Source: Perca fluviatilis (lineage: Eukaryota; Chordata; Actinopteri; Perciformes; Percidae). From it: a DNA stretch of 64,000 nt. Position numbers and translations under genes: made by a program. Shown here piece after piece: positions 11,404-22,590 of the stretch; position 1 is the first letter of the stretch, and each line of letters opens with the position of its first letter. Below the pieces are notes generated by a model. It searched no databases and was not told the origin of the DNA. It was given only the letters and a program-made list of their open reading frames with translations. The stretch lies in the NCBI RefSeq assembly GCF_010015445.1, contig NC_053119.1, positions 41,971,222 through 42,035,221 on the forward strand, given 5' to 3'.

Positions 11404-11712
11404 GTAAGAGCTCTGATGCAATCGCTGTCCAGTAACCACCAGCACAGATCCTGTCATGGTTACTGAAACTGAAATATTGTAACTGTTTTTTAATTCTTAT
11501 ATGGTAGAGAAGCTCTTAAATTGAAACAATACACATAATTGTAAACTAACATCAGTGCATCATAAGCATCATAAAAAATAATAGACGGTCTATAGAAGTC
11601 TCTCAATGCACAGCAATATGTCAGTGCTGGAGTTTGGTCTGGCTACACTGCTTTCGATATTCTGAGATTATTTTTGGGGGGTGGGGGGGTGTATTTCTTT
11701 TTTTCTTTTTTT
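11404..11712. other. Start of 17.4-kb zfpm1 intron
   Basis: Intronic sequence between the exon donor and the first SINE. A G-rich/T-rich tract (about 11673-11712) adjoins the SINE 3' end. Nothing else was recognised. Confidence 0.6.
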
Positions 11713-11885
11713 GAGATTTTAGGTGTTTATTACATAGGACAGCTGAAGACCGGAAAGGGGGAGAGAGAGAGGGAATGACATGCAGCAAAGAGCTGCAGGT
11801 CAGAATTGAACCCACGCCGTTGTGGCAAGGACTGAGCCTCTGGGTATGGGTTGCGCGCTCAACCAGGTGAGCTACCCAGGCGCCC
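11713..11885 (-). mobile_element. tRNA-derived SINE, minus strand
   Basis: Read on the minus strand, the element starts GGCGCCTGGGTAGCTCACC. It contains a tRNA-like box A (complement of 11863-11874, TAGCTCACCTGG) and box B (complement of 11802-11812, GGTTCAATTCT), then a 'gctgcatgtcattccctctctc' body and a 'cctatgtaataaacac' tail next to a T-rich run. The promoter boxes are at tRNA spacing but the body does not fold as a tRNA. It is a Pol III-type SINE of the same family as 14762-14930. Confidence 0.85.
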
Positions 11886-12712
11886 CAGTTGTTTGTATTT
11901 CTTTAAACCAATCACAACCAGCCTGGGCTGCACTAATCCCGGATGCAGTGACGGTGCCCTTGCAAAATAGATAGCGGAAGGGGCGGGACCCACGCGCAGG
12001 ATGTCGGGCTTTATCCCAGCAACGTACATCTGGTGAGCCCGACTATATCTGACGTAGCTATAGCAATTGCAAGTTTGTATTAGGTGGTAGTTTAAAACAG
12101 ATTAAGGCAGTCAATTACTGTTTAATTATAACTAGTATAATGTTGAAAACATTTGTTGTGTCATTTATAAAAAAAAGAAATGTACTTCACAAATGCACTA
12201 AATTCAGTAAATGATTAGCTTGCTTTGGAGTCACATCCCAGATAAATCAACAACACTTTTGTCATTTATTAAGCAACCATGTCAGACATTGTCTGGTTCT
12301 AGCTGCTCACATGTAATGATTTACTGCTTTTTCTGTTTCATATCATTTAAATTGAATAGCTTTGGGTTTTGGACAAAACAAGCAAACTGTAGACGTAATC
12401 CTTGGCTCTTGGAAATTCCTTGGTATTTTCACACTTTACTTACATTTTATTGACACTAAATTTGATTGATCAAAAATAGTTGTCAGATGTAAGTTCTAGC
12501 TCTATTTTTGACTGTTCCATTTCATATTGTTATAGGATGAATACAAGCTTTTCTGGTGGTAAATCAGTTAATCGAAAAACATTTTGCAGATTATTTGCCA
12601 GTGAAAATATGTAAAGCTTATTAATTATCAATTATTGCATGCATCCTTAAAGTAAGACAAACCACTGAATGCAATTAGAGTGATGCTTTATAATAATATA
12701 TCTAGGTCTGCA
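11886..12712. other. Intronic sequence, nothing recognised
   Basis: AT-rich intronic DNA apart from a GC-richer patch at 11900-12050. No exon, bounded transposon or RNA gene was seen. Confidence 0.5.
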
Positions 12713-13040
12713 CAACATATGGTTTTTTATCATCATCCCAATATCAAATGGCGATAATAAACATATTGCGAAAGGCTGCCACATATCTCAACAGACACAG
12801 TAGAAAACTGCACTTTAAAATTTTTTGTTAGTGCTGCCTTTTATATTCCATTCAATGTTTAATTTGTCCAATAAAAGAATGTTGGAAATGATTTCCTTTC
12901 ATTTGTTTTCATTCAATTCAACAAGCAGCAGAAATGCAGAACTGAGCACACTTTAATATTGGTTTATTTATCGCAAGTAATATTGTTATTGCGATATTCA
13001 ACAACGTTATCGCATATTTTCTTCATATCGTGCAGCCCTA
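12713..13040. mobile_element. hAT MITE with perfect 8-bp duplication
   Basis: The 328-bp element starts TAGGTCTGCACAACATATGG and ends in the inverse of TAGGGCTGCACGATATGAAG. It is flanked by identical octamers aatatatc at 12705-12712 and 13041-13048. The interior carries the 'gcgataa / ttatcgc' palindromic segments typical of this fish family and no coding frame. Confidence 0.88.
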
Positions 13041-13395
13041 AATATATCTTATAATACACATCTTACATATTGTAACACTGAGGTGAGAGTAAAACATTGT
13101 TTAACTGTAGCAGGCTGAAAAGAGACCTATAGCTAACGGAAGAGATGGAAAGGTCAGAGGTCAGATGGTCGGGTAACAAAGAGAGACCATAAGTAAACAC
13201 CTTATCAAGAATGTGTGTGACAGTAGTTGGAAATGACAACAGCTGTGTGTGTGTCTGTGTGTGTGTGCATGCGCGATCGTTGGGAACCGGATGGAGCCCT
13301 ATCAGAGGCTGAGTTTGTGCATCATGTGCAAGTCCATCTAATCATATGATACTGATGCTGGGAGAGGCTTCCTGGCATGCAGCACAAACACATGA

Positions 13396-13397
<2 letters not shown>

Positions 13398-13434
<37 letters not shown>

Positions 13435-13445
13435 ACTCACTCACT
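13398..13445. repeat. (CA)n/(CTCA)n microsatellite
   Basis: About 17 CA units are followed by short CTCA repeats. Confidence 0.95.
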
Positions 13446-13707
13446 CACACATTCCTACCTAATTTTTGCAAGTGATCTACCTTACTATACCTGGCTTGCT
13501 TGTCATATCTGAAGTTATTTTCATTTTGTTTGGCTTCAAATGCCATGTGCTCAATGTAGTTCAATACATTTTAGTCCGGCTCAGCCTGGTTTAGCCAGTC
13601 CACATCTGGGTTCAAACCAGTTAATATACGGTTCACAAAAAGGTCCACCCAGTTCAAATAAAGCTGGATGGAGTTTATACCACACCCTCAACCCTTTCCC
13701 CATCATT

Positions 13708-13872
13708 ATCCTCTTCTCTCCTCTCCTCTTCTCTCCTCCCTCTCCTCTCCTCTCCTCTCCTCTCCTCTCCTCTCCTCTCCTCTCCTCTCCTCTCCTCTCC
13801 TCACCTCTCAGCCCTCACCAGACTCCCATTCCATCCTCTCCCCTCTTCTCCTCCTCTCCTCCCAGCCCTCCC
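13708..13872. repeat. Pyrimidine tract with (CTCTC)n pentamers
   Basis: An almost pure C/T run built on repeated TCTCC pentamers. The long open frames over it are low-complexity artefacts. Such homopurine-homopyrimidine mirror tracts can form triplex DNA. Confidence 0.9.
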
Positions 13873-14011
13873 CAGACGTCCGCCTGTCTTTTATCTCCAC
13901 ATGGCGCCATCCTCCTGGACAACAAACCCCAGTGATTGATTCCTGCTTGATAGGCTCTCATTTCTAAGATTTCGTTTATTATCAGTAAGGTTCTGAGTGT
14001 ACAGATAGATG

Positions 14012-14012
14012 T

Positions 14013-14078
<66 letters not shown>
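14012..14078. repeat. (GT)n microsatellite
   Basis: About 32 GT dinucleotides followed by short CT and CA runs at 14090-14122. Confidence 0.97.
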
Positions 14079-14761
14079 ACGAACATTCACTCTCTCTGTC
14101 TCTCTTACACACACACACACACTTGCTCACCCATCACCTTTTGTTCTTCCCCTCCCTTCCGCTGCCCATACCGTCCTATTCCTCCTCTGAACTGTAAAGT
14201 CAGTTTCTGTTCTTTTGAGGGCTTTGCATTCATATGGAAAGCATCTCATTCTGACTCTTAATACCCATTTTCTCTCTTCTTCCTCATTTTCTGCCGCCCC
14301 TCCCCTCCTATCTGTGGATGGAAGAAGTGAGGAGACGGACCTTCGGTATCTGCTGGAGATAGTGGCCGTAATCTCACATTCCTCCTGTTTTTCTCCCCCT
14401 GTCACTCCACATCCTCCCCCTCCTCCATCCATCCCTCCATCCCTCCCTGCTTCCCTCCCTCTCGGGTCAGCAGGGGTCAGGGCTATCCTCAGTGTGTTGG
14501 AGAGGAGAAATCTGCTCAACTCCCGCTAAAACCAGAGCCATCACACTGCATTCCTTTATTGGTTATTCAAAGTTTTATTCTAAAAACAGTGAATAAAGAT
14601 AAAGGATAAACTCACTTTAGATACTTTTTATATAAAAGACTAATATTCAATGTCAAAAAGCACTCTTTGCATGCAGTAAAAGATGAAGATTAATCCAAAA
14701 AGAAGTACTTTAGCAAAAGAGACATTTAGTTGCACAGTTTCAACAAACATTAACAGTGTGT

Positions 14762-14930
14762 GTGCCTGGGTAGCTCAACTGGTAGAGCGCACAGCCATAT
14801 ATAGAGGTTTACTCCTTGACCCAGCGGCTGTGGGTTCAACTCTGACTGCTGCATGTCATTCCTCTCTCTCTTCCCTTTCACGTCTTCAGCGGTCCTATAA
14901 AAATAAAGGCCTAAAGTGCTCAAAAAATAA
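14762..14930 (+). mobile_element. tRNA-derived SINE, plus strand
   Basis: This copy has box A TAGCTCAACTGG (14771-14782) and box B GGTTCAACTCT (14833-14843). It has the same 'gctgcatgtcattcctctctc...cctataaaaataaaggcc' body and tail as the minus-strand copy at 11713-11885. The two copies are about 3 kb apart and in opposite orientation within one intron. Confidence 0.87.
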
Positions 14931-17900
14931 TCTTTAACAAAAACAGTGTGTTGGAGAAACACAGATTTTTAACATGAAACTGCTTCATGCAGTATTTCAG
15001 TTTCAGTTTAGTATGTATGCATTGCATACTGAATGCTTTGAATGAACTTACCTTTGTAACTTTTTCAGTGTAAACACATTACATTCTCAAAATCTGATTA
15101 GAACTGGTATGGACTATGGATTTGGACAACCACGCTACATCCTGCCAGTCTAGAGAACGGACCAACCCCTCTCTGATCACAAGCTTGTTTTATTTTGACT
15201 CTTTCTGCAACATTTAGGTGTTTTAGTTATTCCAGTTTTGTGTGTAAATTATAAATACAAATAAAAATGGATGGCCAGGTATGTCAGCTGTGTGTCTGCC
15301 TGGAATACTCTGTGTAGGACAGCCCATTTTACCCGCCATGTCCTCATCCATATAGAGACGTGTGCCACGTAGCTCTCCACTGTGAGCGCCATCTAGCAGA
15401 GAGCCATAAACTTAGAAGGAAAAAAAAGAGCTTAAAATGTGAGTTGATTAAATGTTATTTTGTTATCGCCAATCGTTCTGGACCTCTGACCTTAATTTTA
15501 AAAGAGATGCGGACCTTTGAAATATAAGTTTGAGAACCCCTGATGTAAAGTATGCAGGGGCAGCAGGTGATGTACATTTGTATCTTATCTAAGTACAAAA
15601 GATTTTTTCTTTTGGCTGGACATGGGTCCGTGCTTTGTCGAATTCCCTCTAGAGTCCATGTCCCTGCATTGGAGATGCTTTCACCATCTGCTCACCTCTT
15701 TATATGTGTTTTTTTTTTCCTTCACAAGATATTTCCTAGTTATCTATCCATCCTCACTTCTATCTTACTTAAACCACCTGTCTTCCTCAGTCCTCATCCT
15801 TGCTAGGCTCTGTGGAGCCCCCAGGCTTTGCCCCCCCATCTTTGGGTGAGATTGGCATGGCCCACTGTGCAGTCCTGCCCCTTCCAGCATTTTTTTTTTT
15901 TTCTCTCTCTTTTTTTCTTTTTTTTTCTCTCTCTCAACTTCTCTCTCAGCAAATTTGATTCTTATTTGGCCTGGACCGATAAGCTATCCGTTTAATACGA
16001 GGCCTACCCAACAACACACATACCTACAGTACACACTCAAGTAGCACACACATGCACACAAAGAGTACATGTACACACATATTAAGTGCAATGACTTTAC
16101 TTTATTTTTTATCTGAAACAATATAAAATGATATGTCTTTGATGTTGTCTTGGTGAGGGTGTGTGGATGTGGGTGTGTGGGTGGAGCAAAGAGAGGCAAA
16201 TGAGATCCAGTCCTCGCTCTCCCTCCAACAGATCTCCTTCATTAGATTAGTGGCGTGTTAACTGGTCTGTGTCATATGGAAATCCTGCCATTTGCATCTT
16301 TTGAGAAAGAGGCGTAAAACCATTTATCTATTTAAATATATTCTGGCTGATATGGCTGTTGGACTTTAGAACAGGGTATAATAATGTTTACTGATCAACT
16401 GATCAGCTGGCTGCTGATTCCTCACTGTTTTTGGTTGAGTGAACAACCAGGTCCTCCTCGGCGAGCCTCCCATGGCAACCCAGGAGTGAGCACACCAACT
16501 GCTATTCTGATCGCACATAACAAATCTGATATTATATCTCCTCTCCTTCTGATTGGATCCTGCTTTAATTAACTGATAGTACAAGTGCATGGGATTGGAC
16601 CGAAGTTGCAGGATTGTTGTGAAATTTCAGCTCAGATGAAGAGAAAGTGAAAAGAGCGATGATGCTAAAGTGTAGCCACACCTTGAGTTTGTTGCATCTG
16701 TTACATCTTCCCAAAGAACAGATGTCCGAAGTGAAGTCTCCACACACAGTGTACCACAGGAGGAACTCCACTTACAGCATTGTCTCTATTGTTCTCCCTC
16801 CTTCAGTAGCACCCAGCAGCTCACCCCACCCCAATCCTGTCTTTCGCGGAAAGGCAGCCTGAAGGCACGATCCTAGAAGTAGCAGAGTAGGGGAGTTCAA
16901 AGCGTTATCACGCGCCGAACGTCTTTTCATCATGTTTTAGAAACAAGCGTTCGCACTAATCCCCCAATAATCTCTCCAGGAGAACTGGGGCGATAAGGCG
17001 CGCCACCCACGGCTTTTCAAACACTTTTTGGGTAGTCTCTTCTCACTCCCTATCTCTCCTCCCCTCTACCTCCTCTACTCTCTTCTCCACTTCCTCCTTC
17101 CCTCACCCCCCTGGAAGGACAAGTGAAGGTGATCGCCGTCTCTTTCTTATTCTCTCTGGAGCCATCTCCTTTTCTTTTCCTTTTTTTTGCGTTGACTCTG
17201 AGCCGGTTTGTTTACATCCTGATTTTGATCTTTTTTTATCTGGACTCATCAACAGTGTTTCTCTGCCTCTCTGTTTCTCTCTCCCTCCGCCCATCAAATT
17301 AGAATGTTAATTAAAATGGTGCTCCTTCAGAAGATGACAAATCGATGATTACGGCGAGTGTTGAGACACCTTCTGCAATGCCCCCCAGAAGAAAGCAATA
17401 CGTAAGGTAGCTTCTTAAAAAGGAACGAGAAGAGGAGTTTCTATCTTTAAAGAATTGTTTTCTACACCTGGCGCTGTGTTTTTGAGTATTTATATATCGA
17501 AGTGGCATGTATATAAAGTCATAGGTGATTTGGGGCAACCTAACCTCTCCCAACATATTAAAACACACTTATCTTTGTTGGCTCACAGGTTGTAGTAGCT
17601 AGCAGAGCAATATTAAGTGTGTGTTTGAATTTCATTTGGCAAAAGCTTTGTTTACATTGCTAAAATGGCATGCTTGTATTTTAATACATTTCTTATTCGT
17701 CCTCCACCTTCTGTTTTAGTAACACAGGTGAGGGATGCGTGGGCGGAGGCGACAATGGCAGAGCTCTTCTTGCACTTCTGACATCTTTAAATGGAGACAT
17801 TTTAAACTGAGGTTTTTGCATGTGCATAACCCAATATAATCGTAACCGTCTGAACACAGGCTGAAAAGCTGGTCATCATAGAGACTGGCAAGACTTTAAT

Positions 17901-18683
17901 GGTTCAGATATGGAGATAATTTCGCACACTTTCGGACTATCTTTTTTTGCTGTTGTATAATTTGTTCATAGAACACTTAACAGAAGTTTTTAAAAAAAGA
18001 GCCCCTCCAATAATGTCACTTGTAATGTACTGACAACATCAGAAGCCATGTCAATATGCACACATTCTCTAACCTCTGCTGACTTATAATATATGATGGC
18101 AGTATTCAAGATTGTTTTACCTATTAATAGGTTTAAAAAAAAAAAAAGCCCATATGATAGGCCTTTTTTCACTAAAGAAATTTTGATTCATCATAGTAGG
18201 AAAAGCACAGGTGTAAAAAATATGATTATTCTGAATTCCATTTAGTTGTTTTTAGTTTCAGGGTCCTGGTATTGTGCACGTTGGCTCATTGTCACACTGT
18301 CTTGGCTCACTGGGACAGAATTGAATAGAACAGAGCCATTGGTAATGATATTGGTAAGAGCTGTCCTTTTCCTACTATGACAAATTAAAATGGCTGCTGT
18401 GAGAGCCCATTACTTAGGGTTGTACACATAAGCTTGGTAGTCCTTCAGCAGTCACTGTTGCCAGATTGAGTGAATGCAAGAAAGTGACCCAAAATAGTAA
18501 CTATTTAGTCACACAGAAAAAGAAAAAAACAGAACAAGACACCATGAAGTGAATACTGATCTCTGACTGGGATGTGAACAGTCCTCTACAACTGTATAGT
18601 GTAGCATGCTGCTTTCAAGCAGTGGTTGTCCAGGGACTATATGTTTACCAATGAATTTTATCAAGTAAACCCCTGGAAGATTT
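14931..18683. other. Intronic sequence with pyrimidine tracts
   Basis: No exon of zfpm1 belongs here, because the exons at 11270 and 28772 join in phase. A T/C-rich tract lies at 15889-15950. The block at about 16880-17020 is GC-richer than its surroundings, with TTATC and GATAAG motifs, and 17300-17360 contains homeodomain-type TTAATTAA-like motifs. These may be conserved enhancers but that cannot be judged from one sequence. No other feature was recognised. Confidence 0.45.
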
Positions 18684-18770
18684 TAATAATAATTATAATT
18701 ATAATAATAATAATAATACATTTTATTCAGCGGACGCCTTTCTAGATACACAAGGACATCTTGCATGTAT
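18684..18770 (-). repeat. Possible LINE tail remnant (TAA)n
   Basis: An ATAATAATAATA run is followed by 'cattttattcagcggacgcctttctagatacacaaggac', resembling the inverted 3' end of fish L2-type LINEs. The match is short and decayed. Confidence 0.4.
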
Positions 18771-18871
18771 TTTATGTATTCCCTCTTGAAATTATCCCTC
18801 TCGCATATTCTGTCATGTGAAAATACATCACGTTACATAAGCTGTAGTCTATATCTTTGACATTCCTTTTC

Positions 18872-19215
18872 TGGGACTGCTCCATTGCCGCCGGAATTTC
18901 ATTTTTCTCAGTCGTATGTCCGTCCCCTTCCTCTTCCTTTGTGTTGGCGTTCTAAACTCTGGTGGATATGTGAGGACTATGGTTAACTGCTCCTCAGATC
19001 TCTGCAGGGTAAATCCAGACAGCTAGCTAGACTATCTGTCCAATCTGAGTTTTCTGTTGCACGACTAAAACTACTTCTGAACGTCCACATGTTCCACCAA
19101 AACAAGTTCCTTCCTGAGACTATTTAGTAGAGGCAGAGCACGTGGTTCACCACGGCCTGTACTTTTTTTGCATATGCCAATTGTTTTTTAAATAAATGCC
19201 CAAAGCCGGCGCGAG
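18872..19215. repeat. Unclassified dispersed fish repeat
   Basis: The block around 'tctgcagggtaaatccagacagctagctagactatctgtcc' and 'ccaccaaaacaagttccttcctgagactattt' is one I recognise as a widespread repeat in percomorph genomes. Another part of the same repeat type appears at 49803-49925. No coding capacity is seen. Confidence 0.5.
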
Positions 19216-20237
19216 GCTTTTTCTCCCATTGATAAAGATGCTATAACTGCACTCTCACTGGGACTTTAAACGTGGACTCAGTCTCTTCCAGCAACATTTT
19301 TTGGGCGAAACCCACGTTACACCTTGAGTGATGGATGTATTGCCTCAAAATGTTGACCCTGTGCATCATGGCCTTAAGGAGAGCCAGCTTTTATCTGTCG
19401 TGATTGAATCAATGTGCGCCACATAGGCTACCTGTCGTATGACTTGCCCACATCATGGCAGTAGCTGTCTGTCTCTCAGTCTGTCAACCTGGCCCTGACA
19501 GAGGAGCCTATCACCCTGGGAAAGGGAGAGAGGAGGGATGATTGCAGAGAGGGGAGAAATAACTGCCAAATAAGATAAAATACTGATAGACAGACATGCA
19601 GCCAGCCAGGCCAGGGAGGAAGAGGAACAAAAGAGACCCAAAGAGAAAGGTGGGAAAGGTCCATCGACTAAAACAAAACATTAGAGACAAAAGGAAATAT
19701 GAGAGAAAAAGAGAACTAGAAGAGAGGTGAGGCAAGCGTAGAAGAGGAGGGTTAAACGAGGCAGAGGGAGGAGGTGTTCATCACTCAGTGGCAATGACTG
19801 GCTGGTATCTGCATCTCCCTGTCATCTGCACCGGCTTCTGCAGGGTGGAGGAGGAAGGAAAGAGGAGGAGGAGGTGTAAGAGAGGAGGAGAGGGAAAACC
19901 TCCATCCTCTCTATCTCTGAGCCTCATCTCCGGCAGTTCAGGAGCCTGCTTTCCAAGAGTGCCTCATTTTCAAATCTCTTATCTCGGCCCCCGTTTTAAG
20001 TATCGCAGTTTTATATTTTTACATGTCATTTGCATGCAGCTCATCAAACCTGGCTCCCTCTATTTTTTTCTCCTTTTTCCCCCTGCTTCTCGGAGGTGTA
20101 CGCCGATATGAGCACAAGGGAATAAGCTTTCACTCTGCTGCTGAGCCATAGCCATGTACTGTATTGAAAAAAAAGTATCTTGTGTTTCTGTTGAATGTTA
20201 GAGAAATGCTTTGCGTAAGTGCAACAGAGGTAAAGTT

Positions 20238-20272
<35 letters not shown>

Positions 20273-22024
20273 ATATGAAAGAGGCGGATGAGAGTAGGTT
20301 TCTGATTTTTATCTGCCTTCCTTTTCTTCTTTGTATTTTTGGAGGATTCACACAGTGACCTCTTTGTTTGGGACAGTGAGTACAGCCCTCCAACCCCCTG
20401 GATCGGGAAAGAAACCATTTCCTGTAGTCGAGAGATAGAAAGAGAGACAGAGAGAGAAAAGAGGGAAAGATAGGATGGGAGAAGGAGGGGCAGGCAGACA
20501 GAAGGGCAGGAATGAGAGTTGGGGAGAGGAAGAGAATCGGAGATTAAGAAAGAAAGAAAGAGGTGTATAAAAGGAAGGAGGTGGTGCAGGAGAGACAGTG
20601 AAAGAGGAGAAGGAAGGAAGAGGGTGAATTGGATGATTGAATGAATGATTTTGTGAGAGGAGTGAATGAATGAATGATGGTTGAAAAGGTCAGAAGAGGA
20701 GCAGGGTGGCTTATTAAATTCTCAGCTAGAGCAGCACAAAACATTTGAAACGCTTGCTGCAGGAGTAAAAATGCACCTTTTTGGAATGTGTCATGAACTG
20801 TAAAATCTGCAGGCTTTGGTTTTGTTATTCACTGGCTCTACAAATATTACTTACTGCAATTTTCTAGGAGAGGACACCTCTTGGAAGGGTTTGACAGTGC
20901 GTGACATGGATGTTTCAAACCCTATTAGCTGCTACAGGTATTCCTATATTGGCCCTGACAGTTGTAATTAGGTCGCACCAGTGATGAGGAGGGATTTCCT
21001 ATTATTGATTAATCTTAATATTTTTTGGATGAAGAAAAGGTATGGAGAAAAGTATAGTTTTGGTCTCAGGATCAAAGCTCCTAATATACCTAAACTCTGG
21101 GTATCTGCTGATACATATTACTGATCCAGTAAGAGTGCTCTGTTTTTCCAAAAATTTAAATCTGTATATGTGGAACTCATTCCATTCATTTGTATATACT
21201 GTAAGGTAACAAAGTCAGTCATGTCAAAAAAAAAATTCAAAAAAGCAGCCCAACATGACTGGTGAAGTGAATGGAATTGAACAGTAACTAAAATAGACAA
21301 AGAAACTGTATTTATTGTAGATTGGTCATGTGTGGCCGATTCCCAGTCCAACAATGGCACCAAAGAAAAAGAACGTGCCTGTTAAATGCTTTTAAAGCAT
21401 GAGGCACTGAATGTTTTAATATCACGGTTATCAGTTTTGGGGGGAATTCTTCCCCTTTCATTTGAAAAGCTCCCCATAAAGAGTGTAGTATTGTTAAATT
21501 CTATCCTATATCTATACTCTATCGACCAATCATGTTTTCAGTCCAAACGTCCTCCTGCAGCCATATATGTAAGCATGCACTAATATGGACTATTGACTAT
21601 GTTTTTCATTTAATGACCATGACACTGTCCTGTTGAGATGGTTACAGAGCAGTGTAAACCATATTAGACAATGTGAAACAGTATACACCATTGAGACATA
21701 GATGTGCCAGTAATGATTTGCATATACAAACATACTTATTCCCCAGTGGTAGCAGTAAAACTGTGGCCGTTGACAGCTGTACAGAGAAAGCTTAATCTGC
21801 TCATCTGCAGGGTAGGGTGGTGGTGGTGGTGGTGGTGGTGGTGCTGAGAGGGGGGGGCGGGGGTTTCTCTATTTCCTCCCCTTTAATTGAAGTGTATGTA
21901 TACCATTAGGTGATGTGAGATGGGGTGAGACGTTGGGGTTAGTTCAGGAAAAGTTCTCCGCTTCCTAACCCCATTGCCGCCATCATCCTTATCATCATCA
22001 TCATCATCCCTTACCCCTGATTGG

Positions 22025-22027
<3 letters not shown>
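19216..22027. other. Intronic sequence with purine-rich tracts
   Basis: 19500-19780 and 20420-20700 are strongly purine-biased on the plus strand (runs of GAGAGA, GGAGGAG and GAAAGAAAG). A (GT)n run lies at 20238-20270 and a (GGT)n run at 21819-21842. No exon or bounded transposon was recognised. Confidence 0.5.

Positions 22028-22090
<63 letters not shown>
22028..22090. repeat. (GA)n microsatellite
   Basis: About 31 GA dinucleotides. Frames reading RERERE or SLSLSL across it are artefacts. Confidence 0.97.
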
Positions 22091-22094
<4 letters not shown>

Positions 22095-22439
22095 GCCATT
22101 CTGATACTGAACAGGGGAATGGAGGAAGAAAATGAAGAAATGAAATCAGCCTGGCATCATTTGCATTCAAGTTTTATCGGTGTTGAGGAGGGCGTTTTTG
22201 GGCCTGATAAGAAGAGGGTGTCGCAGTCTGCGCTGGAGGTGGAGGGGGGTTGGTGGAGGTGTGTGTGTTTGTTTGTGTATGTTGTGTGTGTGTGTGAATG
22301 GTGTATGTTTTATGTGAACTGACTTTGGCAAAAGAAGGTGGCTCTGGAGTTCAGTTGGTGTCAACACACAAATGTGAATGTTACAGCAGCTATAGTGAGG
22401 ACAGGGCATTGGGGCTGGGAGTGGTGGGGGTGTGGGAGC

Positions 22440-22590
22440 GGGGGGTTAATATCAGACCAAATAATTAGATTCACTATCGTCTCGGCGGCAGCAGTGCGGG
22501 GATCAGGCAGATTAAAGCCAGGCTCGGGGCTGGTTAATATTCATGAGGGGACCGGGGTCCGGGCAAGGGGCTTAGACTGCAGCTCAAAGA
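22440..22590. promoter_or_regulatory. Candidate conserved intronic element
   Basis: This block differs in texture from its repeat-rich surroundings. It combines a TCF/LEF-like AGATTAAAG, homeodomain-like AATTAG and TAATATTCATG motifs, and a GC-rich background. Such mixtures are typical of vertebrate developmental enhancers. The call rests on visual texture only, and cross-species conservation is untested. Confidence 0.2.

Noticed and set aside
13540..13967. Proline/serine/leucine-rich proteins over the pyrimidine tract
   Set aside because: Open frames result from the TCTCC repeat, which lacks stops in several frames.
14762..14840. tRNA gene
   Set aside because: Box A and box B are present, but the sequence between and after them does not form a tRNA cloverleaf. 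The same sequence with the same non-tRNA tail occurs inverted at 11713-11885, so it is a SINE.
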